In this document: piece after piece, positions 31,601-33,832 of the stretch | Layout: each line of letters opens with the position of its first letter | Position numbering within the stretch: the first letter of the stretch is position 1 | Source: Symbiodinium natans | Taxonomy: Eukaryota; Sar; Dinophyceae; Suessiales; Symbiodiniaceae | Length of the DNA stretch: 64,000 nt | Assembly (NCBI GenBank): GCA_905221605.1 | Contig: CAJNDS010000779.1 | Location: forward strand, 1,465,001 to 1,529,000 | Direction: 5' to 3' | Made by a program: the position numbers and the translations under genes | Notes under the pieces: generated by a model | Seen by the model: the letters and a program-made list of their open reading frames with translations, nothing else | What the model was told of the DNA's origin: nothing | Databases searched by the model: none

Positions 31601-32583
31601 AACCCTAAACCCCAAACCCTAAACCCTAAACCCCTCTCCGCTCCCAGGTGACTTCCTTAGTATTGCCGCGACGGCCAGGGGATGCAGCTCGCAGGAGTGG
31701 GCTCAGAATAAGCCAGGGAGCGGTTTAGGGGTTAGGGTTTAGGGTTCAGGGTTTAATTGGGTTTTTTTGGGGTTTGGGTTTGGGGTTACTAGTATTGGGA
31801 TGTTCCCCCTTTTACGAACAGTCTTTAATAGGGATAAAGGTACCCCCGATTATGACTATCATAATCCCTATCAAGGACTGTTAGCAGAAGGGGAACATCC
31901 CAAAAATTAGTTCTCTAAATTGGGGTCCCTTTGTGGGTCCGAGATAAAATACGGCACCCTTATGAAGGACCTGAAAGGGAACCCAATCTAGAGAACCGCC
32001 CAACATCTGATTGGTCATACTTTCCCACAAATTAGGGACGTCTCAAAAAGGCAACGACAATGATGGGTCTAGGGGAGCGGTTGCTCTGGGCTTTCTAGAT
32101 GGACATATGGGGACCCAATGCGTATTTTTATCGAACATAGTCGAAGGCAAAATGTAACATGGCATGTATGTGTATAATAATTATCTACACAGATATGTAT
32201 ATATATATATTGTTATACGTAAATTTTCTACTGTACATGATATACAATGCTAGACAGATCTTGTACGTTACATAGAATGTCAGACCATGTATACTATATC
32301 TAACAATAATAAGAACATTGTATATAACATATAACTTAATGTAAACATGGATGAGGATACGCGTATTAGGTTTCAGGAGGCTTCCCGATCTAGACACTGC
32401 AAGTCTCACAGGCCTTTTTGTTGGCTTCCATTTGGAGACTCACTGCATCAGAGCCGGTTCGTGGAACGACATGGCCAAACTCACCCTGACATGTGCTCTA
32501 CCTGCCCATGTACATGAAAAAGAAGACTCCTGGTGCTCAAAGCTACAGCGCAGGAAGCCAAGAAGCAGCTCGAGTCGCTATGA
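664..32583 (+). CDS. eIF4G: eIF4G-like translation initiation factor, split gene (span of exons)
   Basis: About thirty short + strand exons lie over this span. The middle ones (15104-23190) translate, with matching splice phases, into a MIF4G domain: motifs ENAYKITEP, RRVRGLLNKICPDNLKTIVE, EFVIKIIFGKALVEPHYC, MLANMKFIGNLFLRQLL and EQAKTKKAVQEE are typical of eIF4G. eIF4G is the cytoplasmic scaffold that binds eIF4A through MIF4G and links capped mRNA (via eIF4E) to the ribosome. Upstream exons are Pro/Ala/Gln/Lys rich, as expected of the disordered N-terminal part. Downstream exons are charged and helical and may be MA3/W2-like, which I cannot confirm. The true start was not found and may lie before the window. 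The end is a candidate stop at 32581-32583. Introns are rich in TTTAGGG repeats and MITE-like elements. The family assignment is firm; the outer limits are inference. Confidence 0.8.
746..942. repeat. Dispersed repeat R1, copy 1, with embedded TTTAGGG tract
   Basis: The segment beginning aggaatccaacaagaacttc recurs as the reverse complement at about 63350-63535. Homology covers roughly 190 bases on both sides of an embedded TTTAGGG tract (about 788-835) that occupies the same place in both copies. This copy starts 15 bases after the donor at 731. Confidence 0.85.
1086..1145. repeat. Half copy of inverted-repeat element F1
   Basis: It carries ggactgttagcataa and gggaacatccca, the right arm of family F1 (full copies at 28792, 31795, 44365, 48441 and 59985). 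The left arm is missing. Confidence 0.6.
1160..1213. repeat. Partial copy of inverted-repeat element F2
   Basis: It has ccaacccaaaagggtaccct and the terminal tactgggctaccaag of family F2, whose full copies lie at 12991, 27961, 35130 and 59703. Confidence 0.6.
1694..1770 (+). CDS. eIF4G: Gene 1 exon, Lys/Ala-rich linker
   Basis: A pyrimidine-rich acceptor (ttcttcag) ends at 1693. Joined to the previous exon the codon GAC is rebuilt, then the frame reads TPLRLANKKLEKTTPAAAEQ. The likely donor is GC (gccct) after GAA at 1770, leaving phase 0 for the exon at 2237. No domain is visible. Confidence 0.55.
1801..1900. repeat. Inverted-repeat element F3, diverged
   Basis: The left end is ttagtagctgaataagt and the right end is ctcagcaactaag. 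An internal palindrome (gtacactttacact / agtgtacactt) is present. The ends match family F3. Confidence 0.55.
2068..2157. repeat. Inverted-repeat element F3
   Basis: The sequence agctgagtaggtaaccggtaa with ...gttaacctttt and cagcaactt follows the F3 pattern seen at 16436, 30043 and 45509. Confidence 0.65.
2237..2346 (+). CDS. eIF4G: Gene 1 exon, basic linker
   Basis: The acceptor is ctgcag at 2231-2236. The frame includes KLRKPQTTSQEKKEPAPAEA and FGRKALVRKPK, Lys/Pro/Ala rich like the neighbouring exons. The end is set by a gtcc donor at 2347; a GC donor at 2341 gives the same phase 2, which fits the next exon. Confidence 0.55.
2623..2715. repeat. Inverted-repeat element with 14-bp perfect ends
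   Basis: taccaggatgggc at the left is matched by gcccatcctggta at the right. The interior is about 65 bases and rich in runs of C and G. It has no coding capacity and stands just before the exon at 2727. Confidence 0.75.
2727..2802 (+). CDS. eIF4G: Gene 1 exon, Ala/Pro/Thr-rich linker
   Basis: The acceptor is ctcttttag ending at 2726. The frame reads GAPAPTAPQTAVAAAPSSTP then APAQ, followed by a GC donor (gcctgg) at 2803. It looks like intrinsically disordered sequence and is phase-compatible with the exon before. Confidence 0.55.
3425..3600. repeat. Inverted and partly tandem element (ggggtacccct type)
   Basis: Two similar halves contain ggggtccctttaaaggggattctcttcta and then aaaaggggtacccctatt. 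Related sequence occurs at 11890-11990 and 56300-56360, close to family F6. Confidence 0.55.
3812..4010. repeat. Element F5 with poly-C insertion
   Basis: It begins ggtcggaatagttactggtaa and ends near gaatcatgaaggccccctgg. A CTA microsatellite and about 20 C interrupt it. Other F5 copies lie at 11684, 33466 and 49296. Confidence 0.6.
4205..4355. repeat. GGGTTTT then TTTAGGG tract
   Basis: Several GGGTTTT units change into TTTAGGG/TTTGGGG units. Unit drift of this kind points to mutation and local slippage of old telomere-like arrays. Confidence 0.85.
4353..4447 (+). CDS. Possible gene 1 exon, frame uncertain
   Basis: A non-repetitive, GC-rich, stop-free island sits between two long TTTAGGG tracts. 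Two frames look protein-like (one with HVPAAAAMAELAGTHWEPPL, the other with LDAGNTSQPLQRWPNLPAPT). I see no clear donor, so both the frame and the limits are open. Confidence 0.35.
4448..4523. repeat. TTTAGGG/TTTGGGG tract
   Basis: About ten units mix TTTAGGG with TTTGGGG and directly follow a possible exon (4353-4447). Confidence 0.9.
4776..4992. repeat. Dispersed repeat F7, copy 1, with cgaaacatacccc minisatellite
   Basis: The order is: ggggggctcaggtttaagaa, agggcacacgg, several 12-14 base units of cgaaacatacccc, then ccccaacacgtgtcg and poly-C. The same order recurs at 39518-39712. The unit happens to encode Arg-Asn-Ile-Pro repeats on one strand and Met-Phe-Arg-Gly repeats on the other; neither looks like a real protein. 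Confidence 0.85.
5500..5586 (+). CDS. eIF4G: Gene 1 exon, Pro/Ser/Thr-rich linker
   Basis: After an aaccaag acceptor the frame reads DPSTSPGAHLGPTPRTPTPS and RPAAHVGK, then meets a gtagca donor near 5587. The composition fits the disordered N-terminal part of eIF4G. Confidence 0.45.
5984..6019 (+). CDS. Possible short exon in gene 1
   Basis: After ...cccccaag a short frame reads GRINIPTSAPK and ends at a possible GC donor (gccata). Another frame through the same bases is also open. The only support is its position among other exons and its non-repetitive composition. Confidence 0.25.
6236..6385. repeat. Degenerate CCCTAAA/CCTAAATCCTACCC array
   Basis: A higher-order unit of about 35 bases (ccctaaatcctacccctaaa and variants) is repeated four to five times, evidently derived from CCCTAAA. 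Confidence 0.8.
6404..6480 (+). CDS. eIF4G: Gene 1 exon, helical segment
   Basis: After a catcaaag acceptor the frame reads DFASSIKALNLEPMRCLALV and stays open to about 6490. The exact donor is unclear; GC candidates lie at 6443 and 6448. Degenerate CCCTAAA variants precede it and TTTAGGG follows it. Confidence 0.45.
6655..6733. repeat. TTTAGGG tract
   Basis: About eleven perfect units lie between the exons at 6404 and 7069. Confidence 0.95.
7069..7158 (+). CDS. eIF4G: Gene 1 exon, Gly/Gln/Pro linker
   Basis: The acceptor is ccgcccag at 7061-7068. The frame reads AGNSQPQKGGRAAQMRPVAP and ends with a G before a gttcct donor at 7159. That phase-1 G joins to CT at 7527 to give an uninterrupted frame, which supports both junctions. 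Confidence 0.55.
7527..7672 (+). CDS. eIF4G: Gene 1 exon with Gln/Pro tract
   Basis: The acceptor is ttaggcag at 7519-7526. The joined frame reads APLRWLEAETVQGSPLTPSA, then SKASATQALPQQPQQPQQPQ. The Gln-Pro repeat comes from a CAGCCG-type trinucleotide array (about 7613-7655). A frame one base over gives a poly-Ala run, but the Pro/Gln frame fits the splice phases. The donor is probably gtgttc at 7673. Confidence 0.55.
7887..7947. repeat. Partial copy of element F2
   Basis: It has ggttcccttgtgaagcaacc and cctgggctaccaagcc, the right half of F2. Confidence 0.6.
8775..8849. repeat. TTTAGGG tract with one interruption
   Basis: About ten units are interrupted by atcgg in the middle, in the intron between the exons at 7527 and 9055. 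Confidence 0.92.
9055..9103 (+). CDS. eIF4G: Gene 1 exon, Ala/Pro linker
   Basis: The acceptor is tctttgcag ending at 9054. The frame reads EQPKALPAAPAAACTL and ends at a gtattt donor at 9104, or earlier at a GC donor near 9091. It is phase 0 with the exon before. Confidence 0.5.
9295..9322. repeat. Right-arm fragment of element F1
   Basis: The sequence ttgttagtataagggggaac followed by atcccaat is the terminal arm of F1. Confidence 0.6.
9420..9830. repeat. GA, GAGGAA and GGGA microsatellite block
   Basis: (GA)n, (GAGGAA)n at about 9543-9597, then (GGGA)n and GAGC variants cover 400 bases of purine-rich DNA. Open frames on both strands here are simple-sequence artefacts. A purine-only strand of this length could form triplex DNA. 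Confidence 0.92.
9991..10102 (+). CDS. eIF4G: Gene 1 exon, Ala/Pro then basic segment
   Basis: After a cctcttgaag acceptor the frame reads RTEAATQAQTPPAPAGTAPA, then GKAKGFKLKRLDGEE. The donor is a strong GTGAGT at 10103. It ends in phase 2 and joins exactly to the exon at 10762 to rebuild a Glu codon. Confidence 0.65.
10505..10730. repeat. Degenerate CCCTAAA array
   Basis: More than 200 bases of drifted units (ccctaagcc, ccctatac, accccaaac) fill the intron before the exon at 10762. Confidence 0.85.
10762..10828 (+). CDS. eIF4G: Gene 1 exon, acidic linker
   Basis: The acceptor is cctag ending at 10761. After joining, the frame reads NAALTKPAKTETDGENKEET then GS, to a GC donor (gcttag) at 10829. 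The phases match on both sides (2 in, 0 out). Confidence 0.6.
11482..11511 (+). CDS. eIF4G: Gene 1 micro-exon, Ala-Pro repeat
   Basis: The acceptor is aaactgcag at 11473-11481. The frame reads DKAPAPAPAP and meets a gtaatc donor at 11512. It resembles the exon at 664 (DAQAPAP). If the donor is not used, the frame could run further as VITVVEEFRLY. Confidence 0.5.
11684..11795. repeat. Element F5
   Basis: It contains tatagtattcccttattgtc, ...ccctattcgaattattcagg and cccctatattaccg. It shares layout and ends with the copies at 3812, 33466 and 49296. Confidence 0.6.
12041..12085 (+). CDS. eIF4G: Gene 1 exon, short linker
   Basis: After a gcatggcag acceptor the frame reads EPAPIAITDTSERS. The donor is not clear (GA or GC candidates near 12079-12082) and a stop follows at about 12095 if it is read through. 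Phase 0 fits the exon at 11482. Confidence 0.4.
12114..12208. repeat. TTTAGGG tract with TGTAGGG and TTAGGGG variants
   Basis: About thirteen units, drifting at the 3' side, follow the exon at 12041. Confidence 0.92.
12228..12325. repeat. Element F8, copy 1
   Basis: ggttataagtctgg at the left and cttataagtacccacgaacc at the right; the second half matches the element at 17690-17800 in inverted order. Confidence 0.5.
12991..13085. repeat. Inverted-repeat element F2
   Basis: It begins cttggtagcccagtggtacc, then has gggttcccttataaaggtaa and cccaaaagggtgccct. The right terminus is degraded (aatttggtacg) compared with the full copies. Confidence 0.75.
13150..13300. repeat. CCCCAAA/CCCTAAA tract followed by (CA)n and poly-A
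   Basis: About eight CCCCAAA units are followed by CCCTAAA variants, then ten CA dinucleotides and 16 A. The first unit type has lost the T of the telomeric motif throughout, as if one variant had been amplified. Confidence 0.9.
13580..13618 (+). CDS. eIF4G: Gene 1 exon, short linker
   Basis: The acceptor is cttcaag ending at 13579. The frame reads AHAPHLAAPPFGE before a GC donor (gcatgc) at 13619. The frame also stays open to about 13660 (ACLRTSSLKATAFSE), so the end could be later. Confidence 0.45.
14059..14107 (+). CDS. eIF4G: Gene 1 exon
   Basis: After a gcccaaag acceptor one frame reads RVAAGTIMPVPANDGP to a gttcag donor at 14108. A second frame is also open. It lies next to an inverted-repeat stretch (about 14118-14210) in the following intron. 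Confidence 0.35.
14254..14319 (+). CDS. eIF4G: Gene 1 exon before the MIF4G domain
   Basis: The frame reads VSGLGTGERPAERATQDIRR then LL, to a GC donor (gctggt) at 14320. The acceptor is gctgaag at 14253; an alternative acceptor at 14235 (a CCCTAAG variant of the telomeric repeat) would add ARQLK-type residues in the same phase. Confidence 0.5.
14518..14563 (+). CDS. eIF4G: Gene 1 exon, acidic linker
   Basis: After a gctcaag acceptor the frame reads EALERGVSQPDEKPK and meets a GC donor at 14564, or a gttaac donor at 14568. Read through, it reaches a stop at about 14605. Confidence 0.45.
15010..15340. repeat. CCCTAAA tract and TTTAGGG tract flanking an exon, head to head
   Basis: CCCTAAA units (15010-15090) lie upstream of the exon at 15104, and TTTAGGG units (15186-15340, with TTTAGGGG and TTTGGGG variants) lie downstream. 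The exon is thus framed by opposite-strand telomere-like arrays that could pair in the pre-mRNA. Confidence 0.92.
15104..15165 (+). CDS. eIF4G: Gene 1 exon leading into MIF4G
   Basis: The frame reads NAQRNTPVTNDIRRPARREP and ends before a gtgctc donor at 15166 in phase 0, so that REP joins ALKQGENAYK of the next exon. A gtgagc donor at 15158 is an alternative but breaks the phase. The intron that follows is one of the longest TTTAGGG regions in the window. Confidence 0.6.
15728..15861. repeat. Long TTTAGGG tract
   Basis: About nineteen units, nearly perfect, in the intron before the first MIF4G exon. A 22-base unit (gacatgaccaccttcacc) is duplicated just after it (15863-15913). Confidence 0.95.
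15983..16039 (+). CDS. eIF4G: Gene 1 exon, start of MIF4G region
   Basis: The acceptor is acctcccag ending at 15982. The frame reads ALKQGENAYKITEPQSRLE. A Leu-rich element followed by ENA(Y/W) just before MIF4G is familiar in eIF4G proteins. The best phase-0 donor giving continuous LEELERRVRGLL is GA (gagact) at 16040. Confidence 0.75.
16238..16345. repeat. Element F6
   Basis: It contains gttcacgacgataggggacc, ccaaataggattcccttgta, gtaaggaccc and gcgtaaacccccac. It is in reverse orientation to the copies at 46383, 46591 and 57567. Confidence 0.65.
16436..16522. repeat. Inverted-repeat element F3
   Basis: Left end cagtagctgagtaggtagcc, right end gggtactcagcaactg. It lies 25 bases upstream of a MIF4G exon. 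Confidence 0.7.
16548..16625 (+). CDS. eIF4G: Gene 1 exon, MIF4G helix 1
   Basis: The acceptor is ctggacag ending at 16547. The frame reads ELERRVRGLLNKICPDNLKT then IVETLA. This matches the first MIF4G helices (human eIF4G has KVRxILNKLTPE.. at this place). The donor is GC (gcgtgg) at 16626. It is immediately preceded by a MITE-like element (16436-16522). Confidence 0.9.
17148..17243. repeat. Inverted-repeat element F2
   Basis: Left cttggtagcccaa, middle aaccaacccaaaaagggtgc, right ttactggtctaccaag. The interior is shorter than in the other copies. Confidence 0.7.
17529..17557 (+). CDS. eIF4G: Gene 1 micro-exon in MIF4G
   Basis: Twenty-nine bases encode AQIELQKAE plus two bases of a Glu codon. 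The acceptor is aaaaaag at 17528, or ggcccag at 17534, which would leave 23 bases in the same phase. The donor is gttcct at 17558. The split Glu codon is completed by the G at 18510, giving AEELEFVIKIIF. Confidence 0.8.
17577..17634. repeat. TTTAGGG tract beside a micro-exon
   Basis: About eight perfect units begin about 19 bases after the donor of the micro-exon at 17529-17557. Confidence 0.95.
17690..17800. repeat. Element F8, copy 2
   Basis: gtacttataagtgggggtta at the left and acctataagtacccgtacct at the right make an inverted repeat. The left half is the reverse complement of the right half of the element at 12228. Confidence 0.6.
18363..18485. repeat. Long CCCTAAA tract
   Basis: About seventeen units ending 24 bases before the acceptor of a conserved MIF4G exon. 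Confidence 0.95.
18510..18568 (+). CDS. eIF4G: Gene 1 exon, MIF4G core
   Basis: The acceptor is aaattgag ending at 18509, directly after a tract of about 17 CCCTAAA units. The frame reads LEFVIKIIFGKALVEPHYC, the MIF4G helix that carries KALxEP. The donor is GC (gctcga) at 18569, ending phase 1. Confidence 0.9.
18606..18742. repeat. Element F4 with internal tandem duplication
   Basis: A unit of about 50 bases starting gtaacattctacatttttaa and ending aataaggaat is present twice in tandem, followed by tcccaaccatgaac. A single-unit copy lies at 43470-43565. Confidence 0.85.
19558..19667 (+). CDS. eIF4G: Gene 1 exon, MIF4G core
   Basis: The acceptor is tccgcag ending at 19557. The frame reads GETYADMVFALRSRYPEFPA, then ENEGEKPHSFTRVLLNT. 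YAD(M/L)VF and RxLLNT are standard MIF4G positions. The donor is GC (gcttcc) at 19668, phase 0. Confidence 0.92.
19857..19913 (+). CDS. eIF4G: Gene 1 exon, MIF4G core
   Basis: The acceptor is tgcgag ending at 19856. The frame reads VQNEFESLPTTFEPSDEDM; LLNT from the previous exon followed by (V/C)QxEFE is typical of eIF4G. The donor is gtcttg at 19914, phase 0. Confidence 0.92.
20194..20255 (+). CDS. eIF4G: Gene 1 exon, MIF4G core
   Basis: The acceptor is tgcctctgag ending at 20193. The frame reads DRKKFENPEDLNIEMKKRKG then K split at a gttact donor (20256). The Lys codon is completed by the G at 20685, giving KKRKGKMLANMKFIG. Confidence 0.92.
20685..20757 (+). CDS. eIF4G: Gene 1 exon, MIF4G signature
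   Basis: The acceptor is aacaaag ending at 20684. The frame reads MLANMKFIGNLFLRQLLAVK then VIGQ. It aligns with the best conserved MIF4G segment (NIKFIGELFKLKML in animals). The donor is GC (gcagga) at 20758; the next exon continues in phase 0 as VVHDLIG. Confidence 0.95.
21276..21401 (+). CDS. eIF4G: Gene 1 exon, MIF4G helices
   Basis: The acceptor is attctgcag ending at 21275. The frame reads VVHDLIGIKQGENPLPEEHM, then IECVCELLQAIGFTLDALRQ and HQ. It is the MIF4G helix pair with the E-x-x-C-x-L-L-x-x-x-G pattern. The donor is gtctca at 21402. It is the longest exon in the domain at 126 bases. Confidence 0.93.
21624..21724 (+). CDS. eIF4G: Gene 1 exon, MIF4G helices
   Basis: The acceptor is tcctgtccag ending at 21623. 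The frame reads LEETQQGESLMNSFAARLKD, then LSGVRNNGRHAYS. The donor that keeps phase is GC (gcgcgg) at 21725, splitting a Lys codon completed at 22667. Confidence 0.92.
22667..22702 (+). CDS. eIF4G: Gene 1 exon, end of MIF4G
   Basis: The acceptor is gcttgag ending at 22666. Thirty-six bases encode IDGLLELRKNK plus two bases of Trp. The family sequence at this place is LLDLRxxxWxxK. The only phase-consistent donor is GA (gatgca) at 22703; the G at 23121 completes Trp, followed by KKLFKEQ. Confidence 0.88.
22986..23114. repeat. Long CCCTAAA tract
   Basis: About seventeen to eighteen units ending six bases before the acceptor of the exon at 23121. Confidence 0.95.
23121..23190 (+). CDS. eIF4G: Gene 1 exon, helix after MIF4G
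   Basis: After a cctgaag acceptor the frame reads KKLFKEQAKTKKAVQEEQER then EQR. This charged helix usually closes the MIF4G region. The exact donor (GC or GA near 23182-23190) is not resolved. It is preceded by one of the longest CCCTAAA tracts. Confidence 0.85.
23935..24003 (+). CDS. eIF4G: Gene 1 exon, basic linker
   Basis: The acceptor is aacccag ending at 23934, itself formed at the edge of degenerate CCCTAAA repeats. The frame reads EIASQKKRTKAADGGNSKPK then FDQ, to a GC donor (gcgtat) at 24004. The linker is Lys-rich. Confidence 0.7.
24510..24580. repeat. AT and TATG microsatellite
   Basis: Alternating TA with short ATAC/TATG steps forms a hairpin-prone palindromic block. Similar blocks occur at 39430-39500, 39713-39845, 41137-41160 and 60265-60325. 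Confidence 0.9.
24670..24721 (+). CDS. eIF4G: Gene 1 exon
   Basis: The acceptor is ggcaccag ending at 24669. The phase-0 frame reads RAAPLRKICQYYGEDQQ plus G before a gtgaca donor at 24722. That G joins AC at 25122 to give Asp and an open frame. Another frame (with SSEEDLPVLRRR) is also open, but its phase does not fit. Confidence 0.6.
25034..25100. repeat. TTTAGGG tract
   Basis: About nine units before the exon at 25122; a second tract (25218-25282) follows the same exon. Confidence 0.95.
25122..25201 (+). CDS. eIF4G: Gene 1 exon, acidic linker
   Basis: The acceptor is gatgtag ending at 25121. The joined frame reads DSQMHSEEDWAKAQPTKEET then KQGGSEA, to a good gtgagg donor at 25202. The exon lies between two TTTAGGG tracts. 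Confidence 0.65.
25218..25282. repeat. TTTAGGG tract
   Basis: About nine perfect units, 17 bases after the donor of the exon at 25122-25201. Confidence 0.95.
25588..25632 (+). CDS. eIF4G: Gene 1 exon
   Basis: The acceptor is gtctctccag ending at 25587. The phase-0 frame reads DVHVLLNLKRSTPIQ. TTTAGGG repeats start immediately after it, so the donor is unclear; a GC donor at 25614 is possible. Confidence 0.5.
25835..26170. repeat. Minisatellite of about 60-65 bp
   Basis: Four to five copies of a unit containing ccctaaaccttgaacccccc, aaaaagccc and ttcttcctactcccc. The unit includes a CCCTAAA motif, so it may have grown from a telomere-like tract. The minus-strand open frame across it is repetitive and unlikely to be a gene. 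Confidence 0.9.
27167..27266 (+). CDS. eIF4G: Gene 1 exon, helical C-terminal region
   Basis: After a gctgccag acceptor the frame reads NLLSQDRSKQDVTAQVIAEL, then VKRRLIPWDMLKD, to a gtctca donor at 27267. The helical VIAELVKRRLI.WDML pattern would suit an MA3-type domain, but I cannot confirm that by eye. Confidence 0.65.
27858..27898 (+). CDS. eIF4G: Gene 1 exon, short
   Basis: The acceptor is ggtttacag ending at 27857. In the phase left by the previous exon it reads TCVRNRMEGQPLRQ to a gttgga donor at 27899. Another frame (DNLSARLESLSDMM) is open further, so the frame is not certain. Confidence 0.4.
27961..28067. repeat. Inverted-repeat element F2
   Basis: Left end cttggtggcccagtggtgcc, right end ggttactggggtaccaag, with the family interior between them. 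Small open frames on the + strand are contained in it. Confidence 0.75.
28381..28480. repeat. Element F6
   Basis: gggttttacaaaaatggcac, gtagatccccgaatagcagg, gttcccttatattaaggacc, then cgaaaacccccac. Same orientation and layout as the copy at the window end (63905). Confidence 0.7.
28653..28735 (+). CDS. eIF4G: Gene 1 exon, helical C-terminal region
   Basis: After a ccacatgcag acceptor one frame reads GFVHALMARLFMLGDAFNSA then AFAHRK, a convincing amphipathic helical segment. Its phase with the exon at 27858 is not settled. TTTGGGG/TTTAGGG repeats follow. Confidence 0.5.
28792..28890. repeat. Inverted-repeat element F1 (full)
   Basis: cttcccccttatactaacag at the left is matched by ctgttagtataaaggagcac at the right, with a palindromic centre (agggattatcg..). 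There is no open frame. It is typical of a MITE or foldback element. Confidence 0.8.
29479..29536 (+). CDS. eIF4G: Gene 1 exon, helical C-terminal region
   Basis: A run of 13 or more C followed by acccccag makes the acceptor (ends 29478). The frame reads VVLKALQAFVSHGDDETKKL and stays open for eight more codons to a stop near 29565. The donor is uncertain. Confidence 0.55.
30043..30147. repeat. Inverted-repeat element F3, young copy
   Basis: It runs from tagtagtagagtaggtaacc to ccaggtttctggacaactaa. It is nearly identical to 45509-45612, which implies recent spread of this family. Confidence 0.8.
30227..30299 (+). CDS. eIF4G: Gene 1 exon, helical C-terminal region
   Basis: The acceptor is gcatcccag ending at 30226. 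The frame reads AGIIKKLKTERADMVPKVLQ then KSFL. The donor GTAGGG at 30300 is the first unit of a TTTAGGG tract, so the splice site is made of telomere-like sequence. Confidence 0.65.
30785..31130. repeat. Tandem duplication of about 220 bp
   Basis: gaacccaggattttgtcgga...cagatggttctggagatcct recurs about 220 bases later with changes (gaacccaggattgggttgga...cagatggttttggagaccct), each followed by a ggcacctgga motif. Confidence 0.85.
31130..31430. repeat. Minisatellite of about 40-45 bp
   Basis: Six or so units of aggccccagagaggcccctg followed by aaccctaaatcctaaa. Each unit contains a CCCTAAA-like motif. Confidence 0.9.
31651..31713 (+). CDS. Possible gene 1 exon
   Basis: After a ccgctcccag acceptor (ends 31650) one frame reads DFLSIAATARGCSSQEWAQN. 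It follows CCCTAAA repeats and precedes TTTAGGG repeats, as the other exons do. No donor is clear. Confidence 0.35.
31795..31903. repeat. Inverted-repeat element F1 (full)
   Basis: ttgggatgttcccccttttac at the left end is mirrored by ggggaacatcccaa at the right, around ggactgttag arms. A different inverted-repeat element begins 5 bases after it. Confidence 0.82.
31908..31997. repeat. Inverted-repeat element with ttctctaaattggg ends
   Basis: gttctctaaattggggtccc is mirrored by gggaacccaatctagagaac. The interior is about 50 bases. Only this copy was seen in the window. Confidence 0.7.
32543..32583 (+). CDS. eIF4G: Possible last exon of gene 1 with stop
   Basis: After a ggtgctcaaag acceptor one frame reads TAQEAKKQLESL and ends in TGA at 32581-32583. 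A charged C-terminal tail is plausible, but two other frames through the island are open. This is the only end candidate I found. Confidence 0.35.
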
Positions 32584-33465
32584 GGCCGGGTTTAGGGTTA
32601 CGCCTCATCATGCCAACGTGATCAAACCCCAAGCTACTATTTGCTTAACCTCCCCCCCCCTTTACAAAAAGAACAAAAGGAAAAACAAAAAGAGACAGCA
32701 GTCCCTATATTACCATTATCAGGACGAATATATTTGTTTTTTTGGGGAGCAAATATTAATCTAGCAACCCTAAACCCCAAATCCCAAACCCTAAACCGTA
32801 AACCCTAAACAGGAGGAGACTCAGGGTCGGCTTTGTTCGGTGAGAGCGGGGAGCTTTCCAGAGGCTGCTAGCCCGTAAGAGAAAACGCACCAGGGTGCTC
32901 CTAAACCCTAAACCCTTCAGGTTTCAGGGTTCAGGGTCCGGAGAACAGTAAGACACTGCCAGGCGCAGCCCTCAGAAGCCCGTTGCAAAAGGGTTCAGGG
33001 TCGAAAAAACCCTATACCCTAAACCCTAAACCCCCTAAACCCTACTTAAGTGGCTGCGCCTTAAAGGGGCTCAACGGCCAGTGCGCCGAACCCTGGAGCC
33101 GAACTTGCACAAGATGCCCATTAGGGTTTAGGGTTTAGGGTTTAAGGTTTAGGGTTTAGGGTTTAGGGGATCCCGAAGACCTGAACCCACTGTAATGAAA
33201 CCATATGAAGTTGGCTGGGAGGGTTAGGGGTTAGGGTTTAGGGTTTGGGGTTTACAGGGCTTAGGGGCGCTTGTCTGTAAAAAAGCTCAAAACAGAACTG
33301 CACACCTCCACCCGGTGCAGCGCGCCTTGTCGCAGGTAGCTGGGCTGCCGACGCCTGTGGACGACCAGAGTTTAATTTTGGCACAGGCTTGGGTCACAAG
33401 AAGTTCAGGGATTCAGGATACCGTGTACGCAGCATTCAGCAAGGCCTTTCTGTGACATCTCATAT

Positions 33466-33575
33466 AGGGGCCGGAAGAATTACTAATATTCTTCTCTCAT
33501 GGTCTCTTTGTATGTATACTATTAGTAACCTCCGAAGCCCTATTCTGGTTGTTAAGGCCCCCCCATATTCAGTTC
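33466..33575. repeat. Element F5
   Basis: gggccggaagaattactaat, ...atactattagtaacc.., then ccctattctggttgttaagg and ccccccatat. Shares layout with the copies at 3812, 11684 and 49296. Confidence 0.6.
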
Positions 33576-33780
33576 TGAAGGCTACCGCTGTCATAGAGCA
33601 CTGGCCGTTCACAGGGCTTCGCAGGAGCATGCGGTCTTAAACGCATGCTGCTTCGTACTGAAGCTGTTAACAAAGCTTAAAGCGATGTGTACAGGACACC
33701 CTGAGGCACATCAGCTCGCTCCAGAAATCTGGAGCACTATGGGCGTTAAGCTTCAGATCCGCAGTGTTCCGGCTGGGTTT

Positions 33781-33832
33781 AGGTCTTAGGGTTTAGGGTT
33801 TAGGGTTTAGGGTTTAGGGTTTAGGGTTTAGG
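33781..33832. repeat. TTTAGGG tract
   Basis: About seven units, near perfect. Confidence 0.93.
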
